Below are positions 19,914-32,422 of a DNA stretch of 64,000 bases, piece after piece. Each line of letters opens with the position of its first letter. Position 1 is the first letter of the stretch. Location: assembly GCF_014652415.1 (NCBI RefSeq), contig NZ_BMYT01000003.1:310001-374000 (forward strand). The letters run 5' to 3'. The position numbers and the translations under genes are program-made. The notes beneath the pieces were generated by a model. That model was not told the DNA's origin. It saw only the letters and a program-made list of their open reading frames with translations, and searched no databases. Origin of the DNA: Affinundibacterium macrobrachii. GTDB lineage: Bacteria > Pseudomonadota > Gammaproteobacteria > Burkholderiales > Burkholderiaceae_D.

Positions 19914-21110
19914 TTAGTCCGCTTGCTTACGTAAAAATGCTGGAATGTCATAAGTTTCCATTCCATTTTTTTCTAAAGCACGAACTTGTTCCGTTGCAGA
20001 ATGACGCCATACTGCTGGCTTCGTCAAACTATCAAATCCTGCATTAACAGACGTTGTTGTCTTGCTCGCTGTAGTTGCCATTGCAGGACTAGCCATCATG
20101 ACTGGCTCATCATGCGTTCCCGTACGTAACATTGGCGTTTGCACTAACTGAATATTTTTCTTGCCACGACCTAGACCGGTAGCAACGACGGTGACACGAA
20201 TCTCATCGCCCATCGCATCATCATAAGCAATACCTTGCGCAATCGAAGCGTCTGGTGCAGCAAATGCACGCACAGCAGCCATAACTTCTTTAATTTCTTT
20301 ACCTTTTAATCCGCGGCTTGCAGTCACATTGACCAATACGCCACGTGCGCCAGACAAGTCAATGCCGTCTAACAAAGGAGATGCAACTGCTTGTTCGGCA
20401 GCGATACGCGCGCGATCAACACCAGATGCGGTCGCAGTTCCCATCATTGCCTTACCTTGTTCACCCATGATCGTTTTCACGTCATTGAAGTCGACATTGA
20501 TATGGCCTGGAACATTAATGATTTCTGCGATACCAGCAACTGCATTATTCAACACGTTGTCTGCATGACCCAACCATTCAATCATGCTGTCGTCTTCGTA
20601 AATTTCTTCGAGCTTTTCATTCAAGATGATGATCAAAGAATCGACATGTTTCGATAAAGCTTCCAAACCTTCATCTGCGATATCCATGCATTTCTTACCT
20701 TCGTAAGAAAAAGGCTTAGAAACTACCGCTACGGTTAACGCGCCTTGTTCTTTCGCAATTTGTGCGACCACCGGTGCGGCACCAGTACCAGTTCCGCCAC
20801 CCATACCAGCAGCGATGAACACCATGTGTGCACCACGCAATGCGTCTTCGATACGAGTGCGAGATTCTTCTGCGAGCTGACGACCTACTTCAGGCTTCAT
20901 GCCAGCACCTAAACCAGTTTCACCAATCTGAATCACATTATGTGCACCAGATTGTGTCAATGCCTGCGCATCCGTGTTTGCAGCAATGAACTCAACACCA
21001 GAAACACCTTTGTTAATCATATGCTGAACGGCATTACCACCAGCGCCACCGACACCAACCACTTTGATCACTGTGCCTTGCGTAGCGTTATCAACCATAT
21101 CGAACTCCAT
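19914..21110 (-). CDS. ftsZ: Cell division protein FtsZ
   Basis: FtsZ is the tubulin-like GTPase that forms the division ring. In the 398-residue protein the GTP-binding loop GGGTGTG lies at 104-110, the T7 loop around [11 protein letters not shown], and the C-terminal peptide [12 protein letters not shown] binds FtsA and ZipA. The adjacent ATG pair leaves a choice; the second (21110) is seven bases from AAGGGGG and gives MEFDM, the usual form, so I use it. It lies 181 bases after ftsA with a possible own promoter. Confidence 0.97.
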   Translation of the reverse strand: MEFDMVDNATQGTVIKVVGVGGAGGNAVQHMINKGVSGVEFIAANTDAQALTQSGAHNVIQIGETGLGAGMKPEVGRQLAEESRTRIEDALRGAHMVFIAAGMGGGTGTGAAPVVAQIAKEQGALTVAVVSKPFSYEGKKCMDIADEGLEALSKHVDSLIIILNEKLEEIYEDDSMIEWLGHADNVLNNAVAGIAEIINVPGHINVDFNDVKTIMGEQGKAMMGTATASGVDRARIAAEQAVASPLLDGIDLSGARGVLVNVTASRGLKGKEIKEVMAAVRAFAAPDASIAQGIAYDDAMGDEIRVTVVATGLGRGKKNIQLVQTPMLRTGTHDEPVMMASPAMATTASKTTTSVNAGFDSLTKPAVWRHSATEQVRALEKNGMETYDIPAFLRKQAD

Positions 21111-21193
21111 CATGAATCCCCCTTGTAGGCAGTTTTCAGTCGCTAATCCTCACACGATGTGATGCCTAGCGAATGAAAACTGTATTTCGCAAC

Positions 21194-21199
21194 ATTATA
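21194..21199 (-). promoter_or_regulatory. Possible ftsZ -10 element
   Basis: TATAAT on the minus strand, 83 bases before the ftsZ start, could mark an internal promoter in the ftsA-ftsZ gap. The -35 is poor. Confidence 0.35.
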
Positions 21200-21291
21200 A
21201 AATGATTGCAGCAAATTGTAGTAAAAAATATGCTGCAAATCGCCTCATTTCATCTATAAAGAAACACTATTTTTCAAAACTAAAAATGGAA

Positions 21292-22524
21292 TTAGAAATT
21301 CCCTTGAAACCACTCCTTCATACGCTGCCAAACTGCACTTGCCGAACCTGCTTGGCGCGTCACAATATGACCTCGTAAGTACTGCTTCTTTGCTTCCAAC
21401 AACAAACCCAAAACGGTGGCGTAACGCGGGCTACGCACCACATCTGCTAACTGCCCAGAATAAGCTGGCATACCCAATCGTGCTGGTTTCAGAAAAATAT
21501 CCTCTGCCATTTCTACCATTCCTTGCATGGTAGAAGAGCCGCCGGTTAACACGATGCCTGAAGACAGCACATCCTCATAACCCGATTCACGCACTACTTG
21601 ATGAACCAATGCGAATAATTCTTCAACGCGCGGTTCGATTACTGCAGCCAAAGCTTGGCGAGATAAAGAACGTGGACCACGATCACCAAGACCGGGCACT
21701 TCCAAACTGTCTGCCGGATCTGCCAACACTTGTTTCGCAACGCCGAAACGAATCTTGATTTCTTCTGCTTCGGAAGTTGGTGTGCGCAAGGCCATCGCTA
21801 TGTCATTGGTGATTTGATCTCCAGCAATCGGAATCACCGCAGTATGTCGAATCGAACCTTCGCTGAACACCGCAACATCGGTAGTACCGCCGCCAATATC
21901 AATCAAGACCACACCCAGCTCTTTTTCATCATTCGTCAACACCGCATCAGCTGATGCCATTGGTTGCAAAATCAAATCCGACACTTCGAGCCCACAGCGA
22001 CGCACGCACTTAACGATATTTTGTACCGCAGACACGGCACCAGTCACAATGTGCACTTTGACTTCTAATCGAATGCCGCTCATGCCGATCGGCTCGCGCA
22101 CATCATCTTGACTATCGACGATAAACTCTTGCGGCAAAGTGTGTAGCAATTGCTGGTCGGTTGGAATATTCACTGCCTTCGCAGTTTCAATCACACGCGA
22201 GACGTCGGCTGCGGTCACTTCCTTATCCTTGATCGCGACCATCCCACTAGAATTAAAACTGCGGATATGACTACCAGCAATACCGGTATAGACAGTACGA
22301 ATTTTGCAGTCGGCCATCAATTCCGCTTCTTCCAATGCGCGCTGAATTGATTCCACGGTCGCTTCAATATTCACGACCACGCCTTTCTTTAAACCTTTTG
22401 ACTCATGCTGACCCAAACCAATCACCTCATGACGTCCATCTGGCATCACTTCAGCAACAACCGCCACAATTTTCGAAGTGCCAATATCGAGGCCAACGAT
22501 TAGGTTCTTTGCGTCTTTTGTCAT
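21292..22524 (-). CDS. ftsA: Cell division protein FtsA
   Basis: The 410-residue actin-like ATPase tethers FtsZ to the membrane. LIVGLDIGTSKIVAVVAE is the phosphate-1 motif, VLIDIGGGTTDVAVF phosphate-2 and SSGIVLTGGSSTMQGM the adenosine motif. The C-terminal WQRMKEWFQGNF is the amphipathic membrane helix. The domain order 1A-1C-1B-2A-2B is as expected and the length is normal. A 174-base gap separates it from ftsQ. Confidence 0.97.
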   Translation of the reverse strand: MTKDAKNLIVGLDIGTSKIVAVVAEVMPDGRHEVIGLGQHESKGLKKGVVVNIEATVESIQRALEEAELMADCKIRTVYTGIAGSHIRSFNSSGMVAIKDKEVTAADVSRVIETAKAVNIPTDQQLLHTLPQEFIVDSQDDVREPIGMSGIRLEVKVHIVTGAVSAVQNIVKCVRRCGLEVSDLILQPMASADAVLTNDEKELGVVLIDIGGGTTDVAVFSEGSIRHTAVIPIAGDQITNDIAMALRTPTSEAEEIKIRFGVAKQVLADPADSLEVPGLGDRGPRSLSRQALAAVIEPRVEELFALVHQVVRESGYEDVLSSGIVLTGGSSTMQGMVEMAEDIFLKPARLGMPAYSGQLADVVRSPRYATVLGLLLEAKKQYLRGHIVTRQAGSASAVWQRMKEWFQGNF

Positions 22525-22698
22525 AGTCTTCCACTTACTTATTTAAAGTATTCATTCTCGTATGTGAAGTTGCCACTATTGATCAACTCCTACTTACCAC
22601 CATATTTTGTGACCTAGTTCAAGTGTCGCACCTCTATTACCCAGCTCTGCCACTCAACTATTCACATTACTACCAACTTACAATTCAATCTATTCACG

Positions 22699-23472
22699 TT
22701 ATTTAGAACTAGCTTTGTTCTTGATACCAAAACTACCGGTACTTGATTGCAAAGCCAATCCATTCGGATAGCGCATATCAACGCTAATAATCTTGTCCTG
22801 CAAACGCGTCACCAACTGCGGATAGACCTTAATCAACTGATCGACGCGACGTTTCAATCCGCCTTGATCCTGTACTTTCCCTAATTCCACGCGCAGACCA
22901 TTATTTAGAACAACAGTCCAAGCATATCGGCTTGAGTAAGACACCGCTTCCGGTTCGAGATTGATACTGGCAAACCAATCTTTAAATTGCCGATATTGCG
23001 CAACCACTTCTCGCTCACTTCCCTCGGGCCCAATCAAACCGACCAACTCAGTGTCTTCTTCCGCTTCTGCTAAGTTCGCCGTAAATACATCGCCTGCGGT
23101 GGAAATTAATCGTCCGTCTTCCCCCCAAGTTCCCAGTACCTCATGCTCTTCTAATGCAACCAATAATTTATCTGGCCACACTCTTTGCACACTCGCTTTT
23201 CTTACCCAAGGTACAGACTCAAACGCTAATCTCACCTGGTCCAAATTCGTCGTGAAAAAATTTCCTTTGATTTTTGGTATTGCTTGATCACGGATCGCCA
23301 AAGCATTCACATGCCGTAACTCTTTTTGCTGACTGCCTTCGACTCGTACCGTCTGCAATGAAAATACTGGTCGTTGAATTACCCACCAAATTCCAGACGC
23401 AAGCAAAATCAACAACACCAAACCAAACATGGCATTAGCGATTGCATTGAGCAGCTTTGCGTCATGCCACAT
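22699..23472 (-). CDS. ftsQ: Cell division protein FtsQ
   Basis: The 257-residue bitopic protein has a short cytoplasmic head, one membrane helix (about 12-32), a POTRA domain (from LQTVRVEGSQQKELRHVN) and the FtsQ beta domain with WPDKLLVALEEHEVLGTW. It bridges early and late divisome parts through FtsB and FtsL. The stop lies 174 bases before ftsA. The gene follows ddl by 30 bases. Confidence 0.95.
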   Translation of the reverse strand: MWHDAKLLNAIANAMFGLVLLILLASGIWWVIQRPVFSLQTVRVEGSQQKELRHVNALAIRDQAIPKIKGNFFTTNLDQVRLAFESVPWVRKASVQRVWPDKLLVALEEHEVLGTWGEDGRLISTAGDVFTANLAEAEEDTELVGLIGPEGSEREVVAQYRQFKDWFASINLEPEAVSYSSRYAWTVVLNNGLRVELGKVQDQGGLKRRVDQLIKVYPQLVTRLQDKIISVDMRYPNGLALQSSTGSFGIKNKASSK

Positions 23473-23502
23473 AAACTCGGTTTCTACTTTCTAAATGACA
23501 AA

Positions 23503-24462
23503 TTACTTTGAGTCAGTCGCGATTTTCAAACGCGCTGTCTTCAAAATTTCTACGCACACATCTTCATAGCTCATACCCGCCGCCTTCGCTGCCATAGGAA
23601 CTAATGAATGCCCCGTCATACCCGGCGAGGTATTAATTTCGATCAAAAATGGTTTGTTATCACTTGCACGTAACAGCACATCAATACGCGCCCATCCCTC
23701 ACAATTAACCGCACGATATGCTTCCTCGCACATCGTTTTAATTTCTTGAGTCAAAGCATCATCTATCGGTGCTGGACATAAATACTTGGTATCGTCAGTA
23801 AAATATTTGTTTTGATAATCGTAATTGCCATCTGGCGCGACAATTTCAATCAAAGGTAAGGCATGCGCTCCCGCACCACGTCCTAGTACCGCAACGGTAA
23901 GTTCACGTCCCTGAATAAATTCTTCCGCCAATACTTCTTCATCAAAAGTCGCGGCTAATTGATACGCACTTGGCAATGCGTCGGCGCTAGTAACTTTCGT
24001 AATACCAATAGTCGAACCTTCATGTGGCGGTTTGACGATCAAAGGCAATCCTAAATTTTCAGCTGCTTGAGCTAAATCGGTATTTCCATTTAACACTGCG
24101 TACTTGGGCGTAGTTAAACCATGATATAGCCAGATTTTTTTTGTAAAAATCTTATCCATCGCTACCGATGACGCCATCACTCCACTGCCGGTGTAAGGAA
24201 TACCTAACTGTTCTAAGGCACCTTGCAAACTACCGTCTTCACCATAACGACCATGTAGAGCGATAAATACACGATCAAATTTTTCTTCTGCAAGCTCTGC
24301 CAAACTACGTTCGGCTGGATCAAAACCATGTGCATCAACGCCGCGACTTTTCAAGGCGTTCAACACGCCCGTACCAGACATCATCGACACTTCGCGTTCT
24401 GCTGAGCGACCGCCAAATAACACACCTACTTTGCCGAGTTCTTTCATTTCTTCTTCATCCAA
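23503..24462 (-). CDS. ddl: D-alanine--D-alanine ligase
   Basis: This ATP-grasp enzyme makes D-Ala-D-Ala for peptidoglycan. The 319-residue protein has [15 protein letters not shown] in the N-terminal domain, [15 protein letters not shown] in the ATP-binding part and [16 protein letters not shown] with the magnesium ligands. An ATG at 24447 (starting MKELGKVGV) is an alternative to the ATG at 24462. It is preceded by GAAGAAG and may be the true one. It lies 34 bases after murC. Confidence 0.95.
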   Translation of the reverse strand: MDEEEMKELGKVGVLFGGRSAEREVSMMSGTGVLNALKSRGVDAHGFDPAERSLAELAEEKFDRVFIALHGRYGEDGSLQGALEQLGIPYTGSGVMASSVAMDKIFTKKIWLYHGLTTPKYAVLNGNTDLAQAAENLGLPLIVKPPHEGSTIGITKVTSADALPSAYQLAATFDEEVLAEEFIQGRELTVAVLGRGAGAHALPLIEIVAPDGNYDYQNKYFTDDTKYLCPAPIDDALTQEIKTMCEEAYRAVNCEGWARIDVLLRASDNKPFLIEINTSPGMTGHSLVPMAAKAAGMSYEDVCVEILKTARLKIATDSK

Positions 24463-24496
24463 TTTAATAAGTTTTCGCGTGAGTTTTTTGACCTGC

Positions 24497-25879
24497 TTAT
24501 TTACCCGCTAGTTTTGCTGGCACTGAACTAATCGAGCCAGCGCCCATCACGATTAAGACATCCCCATCACGTAACATTTGACGCAATGCTTCGGGCATGT
24601 CTTGCATGTTCTCTACAAAAATCGGCTCAACTTTTCCCAATACGCGTAATGCTCTAGTCATGGCACGTCCATCTGCCGCAACAATAGGCGCTTCGCCTGC
24701 CGCATACACTTCTGCCAATACCACCGCATCGGCAGTCGACATCACTTTTACAAAATCTTCAAACAAATCACGTGTGCGGGTATAACGGTGCGGTTGAAAC
24801 GCCAGTACCAAACGACGATTCGGATAAGCACCTCGCGCAGCAGCCAAAGTTGCAGCCATTTCTACTGGGTGATGTCCATAATCATCGACCAAAGCAAAAC
24901 TGCCACCGCCTTGCAGTGCGATTTCACCATATCGCGTAAAGCGGCGACCAACACCATTAAACTCACTCAAGGCTTTTTGTGTCGCACTGTCTTCAACCCC
25001 AACTTCACGCGCAATTGCGATCGCGGCACAAGCATTTTGTACATTGTGCATACCGGGTTGATTCAAACTCACTTGCATATCTGCATAACCCTTTTGTACG
25101 ACGGTGAAATGCATCTTGCCATTTGCCGCACTGGCATTAATTGCCCGCACTTCTGCTTCTTCATGGAAGCCGTAAGTCACGATCGTCTTGGTGATTCTCG
25201 GCATGATTTCGCGGATATTAGGATCATCCATACACAACATCGCTACGCCATAAAATGGCAAACGCAAGGTGAAATCAACGAAAGCTTGCTTCAATTTAGC
25301 GAAGTCATGGTCATAGGTTTCCATGTGATCCGCATCGATATTGGTAATCACTTCAATAACAGGTAGCAAATTCAAAAACGATGCGTCTGATTCATCCGCT
25401 TCCGCGACGATGTATTGACCACTACCCAGTTTGGCATTTGCCCCGGCACTATTGAGCAATCCACCAATCACAAAGGTTGGATCTAAACCGCCTTCTGCCA
25501 AAATACTCGCGACCAAGCTAGTGGTGGTAGTCTTGCCATGCGTACCTGCAATCGCGATACCACTTTTTAAGCGCATTAACTCCGTCAACATCAATGCACG
25601 TGGCACGATAGGGATGTGTTTTTCACGTGCGGCGATCACTTCTGGATTATCTGCTTTGACTGCCGTCGAAGTCACGACCGCATCAGCACCTTCGATATTT
25701 TCTGCTGCATGACCTACCGTCACTTTTGCACCCAAACTCGCTAAGCGTTGTGAAGCGGCATTACTACTTAAATCGGATCCAGAAATGACATAACCTAGAT
25801 TCAATAGCACTTCAGCGATGCCGCTCATACCTGAGCCACCGATACCGACGAAATGTAAGTGCTTTACTTTATGTTTCAT
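24497..25879 (-). CDS. murC: UDP-N-acetylmuramate--L-alanine ligase
   Basis: MurC adds L-Ala to UDP-MurNAc. The 460-residue Mur ligase has an N-terminal UDP-binding domain ([16 protein letters not shown]), the ATP loop [28 protein letters not shown] in the centre and [14 protein letters not shown] in the C-terminal domain. It follows murG by 57 bases. Confidence 0.97.
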   Translation of the reverse strand: MKHKVKHLHFVGIGGSGMSGIAEVLLNLGYVISGSDLSSNAASQRLASLGAKVTVGHAAENIEGADAVVTSTAVKADNPEVIAAREKHIPIVPRALMLTELMRLKSGIAIAGTHGKTTTTSLVASILAEGGLDPTFVIGGLLNSAGANAKLGSGQYIVAEADESDASFLNLLPVIEVITNIDADHMETYDHDFAKLKQAFVDFTLRLPFYGVAMLCMDDPNIREIMPRITKTIVTYGFHEEAEVRAINASAANGKMHFTVVQKGYADMQVSLNQPGMHNVQNACAAIAIAREVGVEDSATQKALSEFNGVGRRFTRYGEIALQGGGSFALVDDYGHHPVEMAATLAAARGAYPNRRLVLAFQPHRYTRTRDLFEDFVKVMSTADAVVLAEVYAAGEAPIVAADGRAMTRALRVLGKVEPIFVENMQDMPEALRQMLRDGDVLIVMGAGSISSVPAKLAGK

Positions 25880-25936
25880 ATTTCTCTCATTGAACCTAAT
25901 TATTTTCTGCTTGATTTCTACTGATTCTTTTTCAAT

Positions 25937-27040
25937 TTACTGCGCAAGATCTTCTAGTATCTTGGCTATCGTTTGATTGGCATCGCGTTTTCCCATTTGG
26001 TATGCCGCTTGTGCCATTTGCAAACAGCGTTCACGCTGCATGCTTTGGATCAATTCTGCTAAACGCGATGCAGTCAATTCGGTTTGCGGTAAATGAATCG
26101 CACCACCAGCCCGACTCAACCACTCCGCATTCGCTTTTTGATGCGAGGTACTAGATGCCACCAGTGGCACTAAGATACTGGCAACACCAACCGCAGTTAA
26201 TTCCGATACCGTAATCGCACCAGCACGACAAATCACCAAATCTGCATCGGCATAACGACGTGGCATATCGTGAATAAAATCTACAACTTCGGCTTGTACA
26301 TTTTGTGCTTCGTAACGTTGACGCAAAACTTCGACATGTTGCTTGCCTGATTGGTGAGTTACCTGTGGACGTTGATCTGCGGGGATTAAAGCCAGCGCAT
26401 CAGGAACTGCTTCATTCAATGCACGTGCCCCTAAACTTCCGCCAACGACTAAAATTTTTAATGGTCCTGCGTGTTGAGCGTAACGTTCTTGCGGCAATCC
26501 AAGCTCAGTAATTTCACGGCGAATCGGATTACCTGTAAAAACAAATTTTTGCTCTTGCATAGGCGCATTCGAAGGCAAACCAAACATCAATTTGTTTGCA
26601 AATAACTTCAATGCCTTATTCGATAACAACAAAGGCGCATCTGCGTTCATCAACACCAAAGCCTTACCAAATACAGCACTACCCACACCACCGGGGACCG
26701 TCACATACCCCCCCATGCCCAACACCACATCCGGTTGACGCTTGCGCACAATCTGCAAGCATGAAAAAAAACTAGCAACTAACTTAAATGCGCCACTAAT
26801 ACTATGTTTCAAACCTTTCCCACGCAGTCCAGTAAAGTCCAACTGATCCATAGCAATGCCATGCTTGGCGACAATCTCACCTTCCATGCCTGTTTTGGTT
26901 CCTAACCACGACACGCTCCAACCACGTTGCTGCATTTCCGCAGCGATCGCGAGGCCTGGGAAGATATGTCCGCCAGTTCCTGCGGCCATAATCAACAGAT
27001 GTTTTTTCTTATTTTGCACAGCTACATCTTTACTTGTCAT
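25937..27040 (-). CDS. murG: Lipid II synthase MurG
   Basis: This GT-B glycosyltransferase adds GlcNAc to lipid I on the inner face of the membrane. The 367-residue protein has the G-loops [16 protein letters not shown] and [16 protein letters not shown], and the donor-site region [16 protein letters not shown]. The first four bases overlap the ftsW stop region (ATGA), so the genes are coupled. Confidence 0.97.
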   Translation of the reverse strand: MTSKDVAVQNKKKHLLIMAAGTGGHIFPGLAIAAEMQQRGWSVSWLGTKTGMEGEIVAKHGIAMDQLDFTGLRGKGLKHSISGAFKLVASFFSCLQIVRKRQPDVVLGMGGYVTVPGGVGSAVFGKALVLMNADAPLLLSNKALKLFANKLMFGLPSNAPMQEQKFVFTGNPIRREITELGLPQERYAQHAGPLKILVVGGSLGARALNEAVPDALALIPADQRPQVTHQSGKQHVEVLRQRYEAQNVQAEVVDFIHDMPRRYADADLVICRAGAITVSELTAVGVASILVPLVASSTSHQKANAEWLSRAGGAIHLPQTELTASRLAELIQSMQRERCLQMAQAAYQMGKRDANQTIAKILEDLAQ

Positions 27041-28260
27041 ATCCGTCCCCCACGCATCATCAAACGATTTTCATAATCGATTCTGAGTAACAGGGTTAAA
27101 CCGATACAGTTAATCAAAACACCGCTACCACCATAACTCATTAATGGCAAAGTTAAGCCTTTGGTTGGTAACAAACCCAAGTTCACACCCATATTGATGA
27201 AGGTTTGTATGCCTATCCAAATACCGATACCTTTCGCTGTCAATCCAGCGAAAGTCGCATCTAACACGATCGCTTGTCGGCCAATTTCAAATGCGCGTTT
27301 AACGATCCAATAAAATAAATAGATCACTACCGCGACACCAACAAAACCAAGCTCCTCACCAATCACTGCCAACAAAAAATCCGTATGCGCTTCTGGCAAG
27401 TAATGCAGTTTTTCCACGCTGGCACCTAAACCAACACCAAATAATTCGCCACGACCGAATGCAATCAGCGAATGTGTCAACTGATAAGCTTTACCCAAAG
27501 CATTGTCTTCTTCAAACGGATTCAGATAAGCAAAAATACGTTCGCGTCGCCACGGCGATAGCAAAATAACCGAAGTAAAAATGCCGACCAAGGCCGCTGC
27601 GATACCGCCGAACCAAACACCATTGATACCACCTAAAAACAAAATCCCCATCGCGATACAAACAATCACACCAAACGCACCAAGATCAGGTTCGAGCAAC
27701 AACAACAAACCTAATACCGCAACCGTAATCATCATCGGCAAAAAGCCTTTGGTCAGTTTGTGCATAAACTCTTGTTTGCGTACTGTGTAGTCCGCCGCAT
27801 ATAACACCATGAACAACTTCATCATTTCTGATGGCTGCACATTAAATACTTTTAAGGATATCCAGCGCTTCGCACCATTGACGCCTTTACCGATGCCTGG
27901 AACCAAAACCAATACCAACAAAACTAGCGTTGCAATGAATAGATAGGGTGCCAATCTTTGCCAATCTTCTACCCGCAAACGAAACACAATAAAGCTCGCC
28001 AAAATCGATACCGTGACGAACATCGCTTGTCGAACTAAGAAGTGATTATTTTTGTAGTTCGCATACTTCGGCGAGTCAGGTAAAGAGATCGAAGCGGAAT
28101 ACACCATCACCATCCCAAATACCATCAAAATCAAAGTCACCCAAACCAAAGCTTGATCGTATTCCATCATTTTTGAACGCTGAGCAAAATGCGTCGCATT
28201 CTGGCTGCTGCCAGAAGAACGCCACAGGTTCAAATTGAGGAATAGCTGCTTCATCAGCAA
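27037..28260 (-). CDS. ftsW: Lipid II polymerase FtsW (SEDS family)
   Basis: The 407-residue membrane protein with about ten helices belongs to the SEDS glycosyltransferases and works with FtsI at the septum. Family marks include [38 protein letters not shown] and the end [15 protein letters not shown]. It overlaps murD by seven bases at its start and murG by four at its end. Confidence 0.97.
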   Translation of the reverse strand: MLMKQLFLNLNLWRSSGSSQNATHFAQRSKMMEYDQALVWVTLILMVFGMVMVYSASISLPDSPKYANYKNNHFLVRQAMFVTVSILASFIVFRLRVEDWQRLAPYLFIATLVLLVLVLVPGIGKGVNGAKRWISLKVFNVQPSEMMKLFMVLYAADYTVRKQEFMHKLTKGFLPMMITVAVLGLLLLLEPDLGAFGVIVCIAMGILFLGGINGVWFGGIAAALVGIFTSVILLSPWRRERIFAYLNPFEEDNALGKAYQLTHSLIAFGRGELFGVGLGASVEKLHYLPEAHTDFLLAVIGEELGFVGVAVVIYLFYWIVKRAFEIGRQAIVLDATFAGLTAKGIGIWIGIQTFINMGVNLGLLPTKGLTLPLMSYGGSGVLINCIGLTLLLRIDYENRLMMRGGRI

Positions 28261-29750
28261 ATCTCTCCGCGACTCAATGCAACTTCACGAACTGCGTCGA
28301 TAAATACTTGTGCGCGATGCGCGTAATTTTTAAACATATCCAAACTTGCGCAGGCAGGCGACAATAAAACGATGTCCCCTTCTTGCGCCATTTCACTTGC
28401 TTGTGCGACAGCAGTTTCCAAACTAGTAAAACTTTGTATCGCTACCGCAGTCACATTTAAAGCAGATTGAATCTCAGCAGCATCTTTACCAATCAATAGC
28501 ACTGACTTCACATAGCGAGACACAGGCGCAGCTAAGGGACTAAAATCTTGCCCCTTCCCATCTCCACCTGCAATTAAAATAATTCTGGGGGTACTACCGC
28601 CGTTTTCTTCGCCCAAGCCCTTAAGCGCTGCAACCGTTGCGCCAACATTGGTGCCTTTACTATCGTCAAAATAATCAACGCCACCGATAGTCGTTACCAA
28701 CTCGACGCGATGCGGTTCACCTTTATATTCACGCAATGCGTGCAATAAAGGCGCGAGCGGCAAACCGATGCCGCGACACAAAGCCAATGCAGCGAGTGCA
28801 TTGCTGGCATTATGTTGTCCGCGAATTTTCAAGGCATCGGCGGGCATCAAACGCGTAATCGTGACTGGAACGTCTGCAATCTCTTTTTTGCGTTTACGCG
28901 AACTAGTTTGTTCATCCTCGTCCGCATTTGCTACCGCTAACCAAGTCATACCTTGATCATGTAACAAGCCAAACTCAGCATCATGCTGCGGCGCTGTGCA
29001 AGAAAAACTCACAATCTGCGCATTTGGACGACGCATCGCCATCACTTGTTCATCATCACGATTCAAAACTTGTACGGTGCTCGCGCCAAAAATTTTTGCT
29101 TTATCAGCGCAATAATTTTTCATGTCGCCATGCCAATCCAAATGATCTTGGCTCACGTTGAGTACCGTCGCCACATCGGGATTCAAACTGATATTGGTAT
29201 GCAACTGAAAGCTCGACAATTCCAATACCCAGACTTGCGGCAGCGTCTCTGTATCTATGCAATCGCACAAAACATCCAACATCGCGGGACTGATATTGCC
29301 CGCGACTTTAACCGTCAAGCCAGCGCGTGCGCAGAGTTGGCCTGTTAAACTCGTCACCGTTGTCTTGCCATTGGTACCCGTGATCGCGATTACTTTAGGA
29401 AGATAATGATTTTGTTCCTTGAGTTCAGCTAAAGCTTGTGCGAACAATTCCAGCTCGCCCCAAATCGGGATATCTTTTTCTTGCGCAACTTGTGTAATGA
29501 CTTGAAGCTCACCATCTGGTGCTAAGCCGGGACTAACAACGACCAAATCGACACCATCAACCTGCGCAGCCTGCAATGGTCCGCCAAAAAACTCGGCTTC
29601 TGGCGCAAGTTCTTTTAACGCAGATAGACGATCTGGATTGGTACGCGTATCAAGCACACGCAAACGCGCGCCACAGCGCTGCAACCAACGCGCCGTCGCC
29701 AAGCCAGATTCTCCTAGCCCTACGATCAATATTTGCTTGTCCAAGAACAT
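28254..29750 (-). CDS. murD: UDP-N-acetylmuramoylalanine--D-glutamate ligase
   Basis: MurD adds D-Glu to UDP-MurNAc-L-Ala. Domain 1 starts [17 protein letters not shown], the ATP loop is [23 protein letters not shown] lies in the central domain and [15 protein letters not shown] in the C-terminal domain. I chose the ATG at 29750 (MFLDKQ) because AGGTGA precedes it; an ATG at 29768 would add six residues. A Ser/Arg/Lys-rich insert of about 20 residues (TSSRKRKKE region) is longer than in E. coli MurD. Confidence 0.96.
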   Translation of the reverse strand: MFLDKQILIVGLGESGLATARWLQRCGARLRVLDTRTNPDRLSALKELAPEAEFFGGPLQAAQVDGVDLVVVSPGLAPDGELQVITQVAQEKDIPIWGELELFAQALAELKEQNHYLPKVIAITGTNGKTTVTSLTGQLCARAGLTVKVAGNISPAMLDVLCDCIDTETLPQVWVLELSSFQLHTNISLNPDVATVLNVSQDHLDWHGDMKNYCADKAKIFGASTVQVLNRDDEQVMAMRRPNAQIVSFSCTAPQHDAEFGLLHDQGMTWLAVANADEDEQTSSRKRKKEIADVPVTITRLMPADALKIRGQHNASNALAALALCRGIGLPLAPLLHALREYKGEPHRVELVTTIGGVDYFDDSKGTNVGATVAALKGLGEENGGSTPRIILIAGGDGKGQDFSPLAAPVSRYVKSVLLIGKDAAEIQSALNVTAVAIQSFTSLETAVAQASEMAQEGDIVLLSPACASLDMFKNYAHRAQVFIDAVREVALSRGEIC

Positions 29751-29807
29751 CGTATTTATCACCTGCATATCTAATTCATTTTTTCGCTTTTACGTAGTAT
29801 CGTGCCA

Positions 29808-30977
29808 TCAACGCAGCTTCAAAGAAGCTAAACCCAAGAGCACTAACAACATCGTGATAATCCAAAAACGCACCACTACTTGCGTTTCTTTCCAACCTTT
29901 TTGTTCAAAATGATGATGCAGCGGTGCCATCAAAAATAGTCGCTTTCCAACACCATATTTTCTTTTGGTAAATTTGAAGTACAGCACTTGCAACATCACC
30001 GAGAATGTCTCCACCACAAAGATGCCGCCCATGATGAACAACACGACTTCTTGCCGAACAATGACTGCCACAGTACCAAGCGCACCACCTAAGGCCAAGG
30101 CACCAACATCCCCCATAAATACTTGTGCCGGATGCGCGTTAAACCAAAGAAAAGCTAATCCTGCCCCCGCCATCGCGCCACAGAAAATCAATAATTCGCC
30201 AGCACCTGGAATATACGGAATCAATAAATACTTTGAATAACCAGCATGACCAGTAAGATAGGCAAACAAGCCCAACGCAGAACCAACCATAATCGTTGGC
30301 ATAATCGCTAAGCCGTCCAAACCATCAGTAAGATTCACCGCATTACTCGTACCGACAATCACACAGAAAGTCAGGGCAATAAATCCCCATACGCCAAGCG
30401 GATAATTAAAGGTTTTAAAGAAAGGAATAATTAAATCGGCCTTCGGTGGCAAATCCATGCTAAAGCCAGACTGTACCCAAGCGACAAATAATTCCATCAC
30501 TTTGGTATTGGTTGGCGCAGAGACAGAAAAAGCCAAATAAATCGCCGCAACAATCCCGATCAACGATTGCCAGAAAAACTTCTCGCGTGATGCCATCCCA
30601 TTCGGATCGCGATAAACGACTTTGCGATAATCATCGACCCAGCCAATTGCACCAAATCCCAAGGTCACAATCAATACGACCCACACAAAGCGATTACTCA
30701 AATCTGACCACAGTAGAGTTGAGATGCCGATAGAGATCAACACCAAAGCGCCACCCATGGTTGGCGTACCCGATTTAATCAAATGCGTTTGCGGTCCATC
30801 AGTACGAACCGCTTGACCAACTTTTAAACGTGTCAACATACGAATCACAGCAGGGCCAGCGATCAAACCTATCGAGATCGCCGTCATAGTCGCAAACACC
30901 GCACGAAAGGTAATGAATCCAAACACGCGGAAGAAGCCGATGTCTTGTTTAAACAGTTCTGCCAACCAAAGCAACAT
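29808..30977 (-). CDS. mraY: Phospho-N-acetylmuramoyl-pentapeptide transferase
   Basis: MraY makes lipid I from UDP-MurNAc-pentapeptide and undecaprenyl phosphate. The 389-residue protein has ten predicted membrane helices. It carries the acidic motif [13 protein letters not shown], the catalytic loop [13 protein letters not shown] and [15 protein letters not shown], plus the cytoplasmic [12 protein letters not shown] loop. It lies between murF and murD. Confidence 0.97.
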   Translation of the reverse strand: MLLWLAELFKQDIGFFRVFGFITFRAVFATMTAISIGLIAGPAVIRMLTRLKVGQAVRTDGPQTHLIKSGTPTMGGALVLISIGISTLLWSDLSNRFVWVVLIVTLGFGAIGWVDDYRKVVYRDPNGMASREKFFWQSLIGIVAAIYLAFSVSAPTNTKVMELFVAWVQSGFSMDLPPKADLIIPFFKTFNYPLGVWGFIALTFCVIVGTSNAVNLTDGLDGLAIMPTIMVGSALGLFAYLTGHAGYSKYLLIPYIPGAGELLIFCGAMAGAGLAFLWFNAHPAQVFMGDVGALALGGALGTVAVIVRQEVVLFIMGGIFVVETFSVMLQVLYFKFTKRKYGVGKRLFLMAPLHHHFEQKGWKETQVVVRFWIITMLLVLLGLASLKLR

Positions 30978-31018
30978 AATATTTTTCCCTAATTATTTTT
31001 TAATTGTTCTAATTGTTT

Positions 31019-32422
31019 TTAATGTGTTCCGGATGTCGACAACTTCGCAGCGGCATTTTCTACCTGCATCAAATGTGCAACGACTCGTTCCATCTTCATA
31101 AAACGCGAGCCCTTGATCAAAATCGTATTGCCATTACCACGGTGCTGATCCAAGATCGACAACAACCCGGTTAATTCTTCAAAATGTTGCGCGCCTTCAC
31201 CAAACGCAATACTGGAAGCTTGCGCTAGTGAACCCAAGGTATATAAATGTTTGATGCCTTGCGCTTTCGCATGCAATCCAATTTCTTGATGAAATGCTGC
31301 ACCATCCGCACCGACTTCACCCATATCGCCAAGAACCAAAGTCGTCTCTGCATTTGCTTTTGCCAATACATCAATCGCCGCTTTTACCGAATCAGGATTG
31401 GCGTTGTATGTATCGTCAATTAAACGCGCTCCAGTTGCCGCATGCTTCAATTGCAAACGACCTGAAACTGGTGCAAACGCTTGTAAGCCCTCAACGATTT
31501 TTGCAGTCGAAATGCCGATTGCAGCACAACAAGCTGCTGCTGCCAAAGCATTCAAAACATTATGTTGACCGGCTGCGGCGAGCTGCACTGTGAACGACTC
31601 AGACTGTATCGTCATGACGATTTCACTACCGAAATCTTGTGCAACAAAACTACCGGATACATCGGCTTTTACTGCGTCATCGTTTACTAACCCAAATGTC
31701 AGAGTCTTGCGTTGTCCAGCGAATTCTTTCCAAATTTCTGTATAAGTATCGTGTGCAGGAAAAACTGCAACGCCATCAGCAGCTAAGCTTTGAATCACAG
31801 CACCATTTTCAATCGCCACCGCTTCAACGGTTTGCATAAATTCTTGATGCTCACGTTGCGCATTGTTAACCAAACCAACACTCGCTTGCGCAATCGAGCT
31901 CAACACGGCGATCTCGCCTGGATGATTCATGCCGAGTTCAAACACCGCGGCTTGATGTTGCGCTTGCAATCGGAATACCGTGAGCGGCACGCCAATCTCA
32001 TTATTCAGATTGCCTTTAGTCGAAATCATGTGTTCGCTGCCATATTGCGCCAACAGAATTGACGCGATCATTTCTTTGACTGTGGTCTTACCGTTACTAC
32101 CAGTCACCGCAATGACAGGTAGTGTGAATTGCTGGCGCCAGTATGTAGCAATCTCCGCTAATGCACGCTTTGTATCAGGGACGATCAAGGCTGGAATCGC
32201 GAAACCAGCAGGGACTCGTTCGGCGATAACAGCGACGCCACCTGCGCTTGCTACCAAATCGAGAAAATCATGTGCGTCAAAAGTTTCACCACGCAGCGCC
32301 AAGAACACATTACCCTGTTCAATTTTTCGACTATCGGTACTCAAGCCAACAAAGTGTGCGTCAGCAGTCAAAGATGCATTGCTTACTACTTGCTGTAATT
32401 GTTTTAAAGAGGCCTTGATCAA
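31019..32422 (-). CDS. murF: UDP-MurNAc-tripeptide--D-Ala-D-Ala ligase
   Basis: MurF adds D-Ala-D-Ala to complete the pentapeptide. The 467-residue protein has the N-terminal domain with FVGLSTDSRKIEQGNVFLAL, the ATP loop TGSNGKTTVKEM, the lysine region NEIGVPLTV, and IDDTYNANPDSVKAAID in the C-terminal domain. The first bases overlap the murE stop (four-base overlap). Confidence 0.97.
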   Translation of the reverse strand: MIKASLKQLQQVVSNASLTADAHFVGLSTDSRKIEQGNVFLALRGETFDAHDFLDLVASAGGVAVIAERVPAGFAIPALIVPDTKRALAEIATYWRQQFTLPVIAVTGSNGKTTVKEMIASILLAQYGSEHMISTKGNLNNEIGVPLTVFRLQAQHQAAVFELGMNHPGEIAVLSSIAQASVGLVNNAQREHQEFMQTVEAVAIENGAVIQSLAADGVAVFPAHDTYTEIWKEFAGQRKTLTFGLVNDDAVKADVSGSFVAQDFGSEIVMTIQSESFTVQLAAAGQHNVLNALAAAACCAAIGISTAKIVEGLQAFAPVSGRLQLKHAATGARLIDDTYNANPDSVKAAIDVLAKANAETTLVLGDMGEVGADGAAFHQEIGLHAKAQGIKHLYTLGSLAQASSIAFGEGAQHFEELTGLLSILDQHRGNGNTILIKGSRFMKMERVVAHLMQVENAAAKLSTSGTH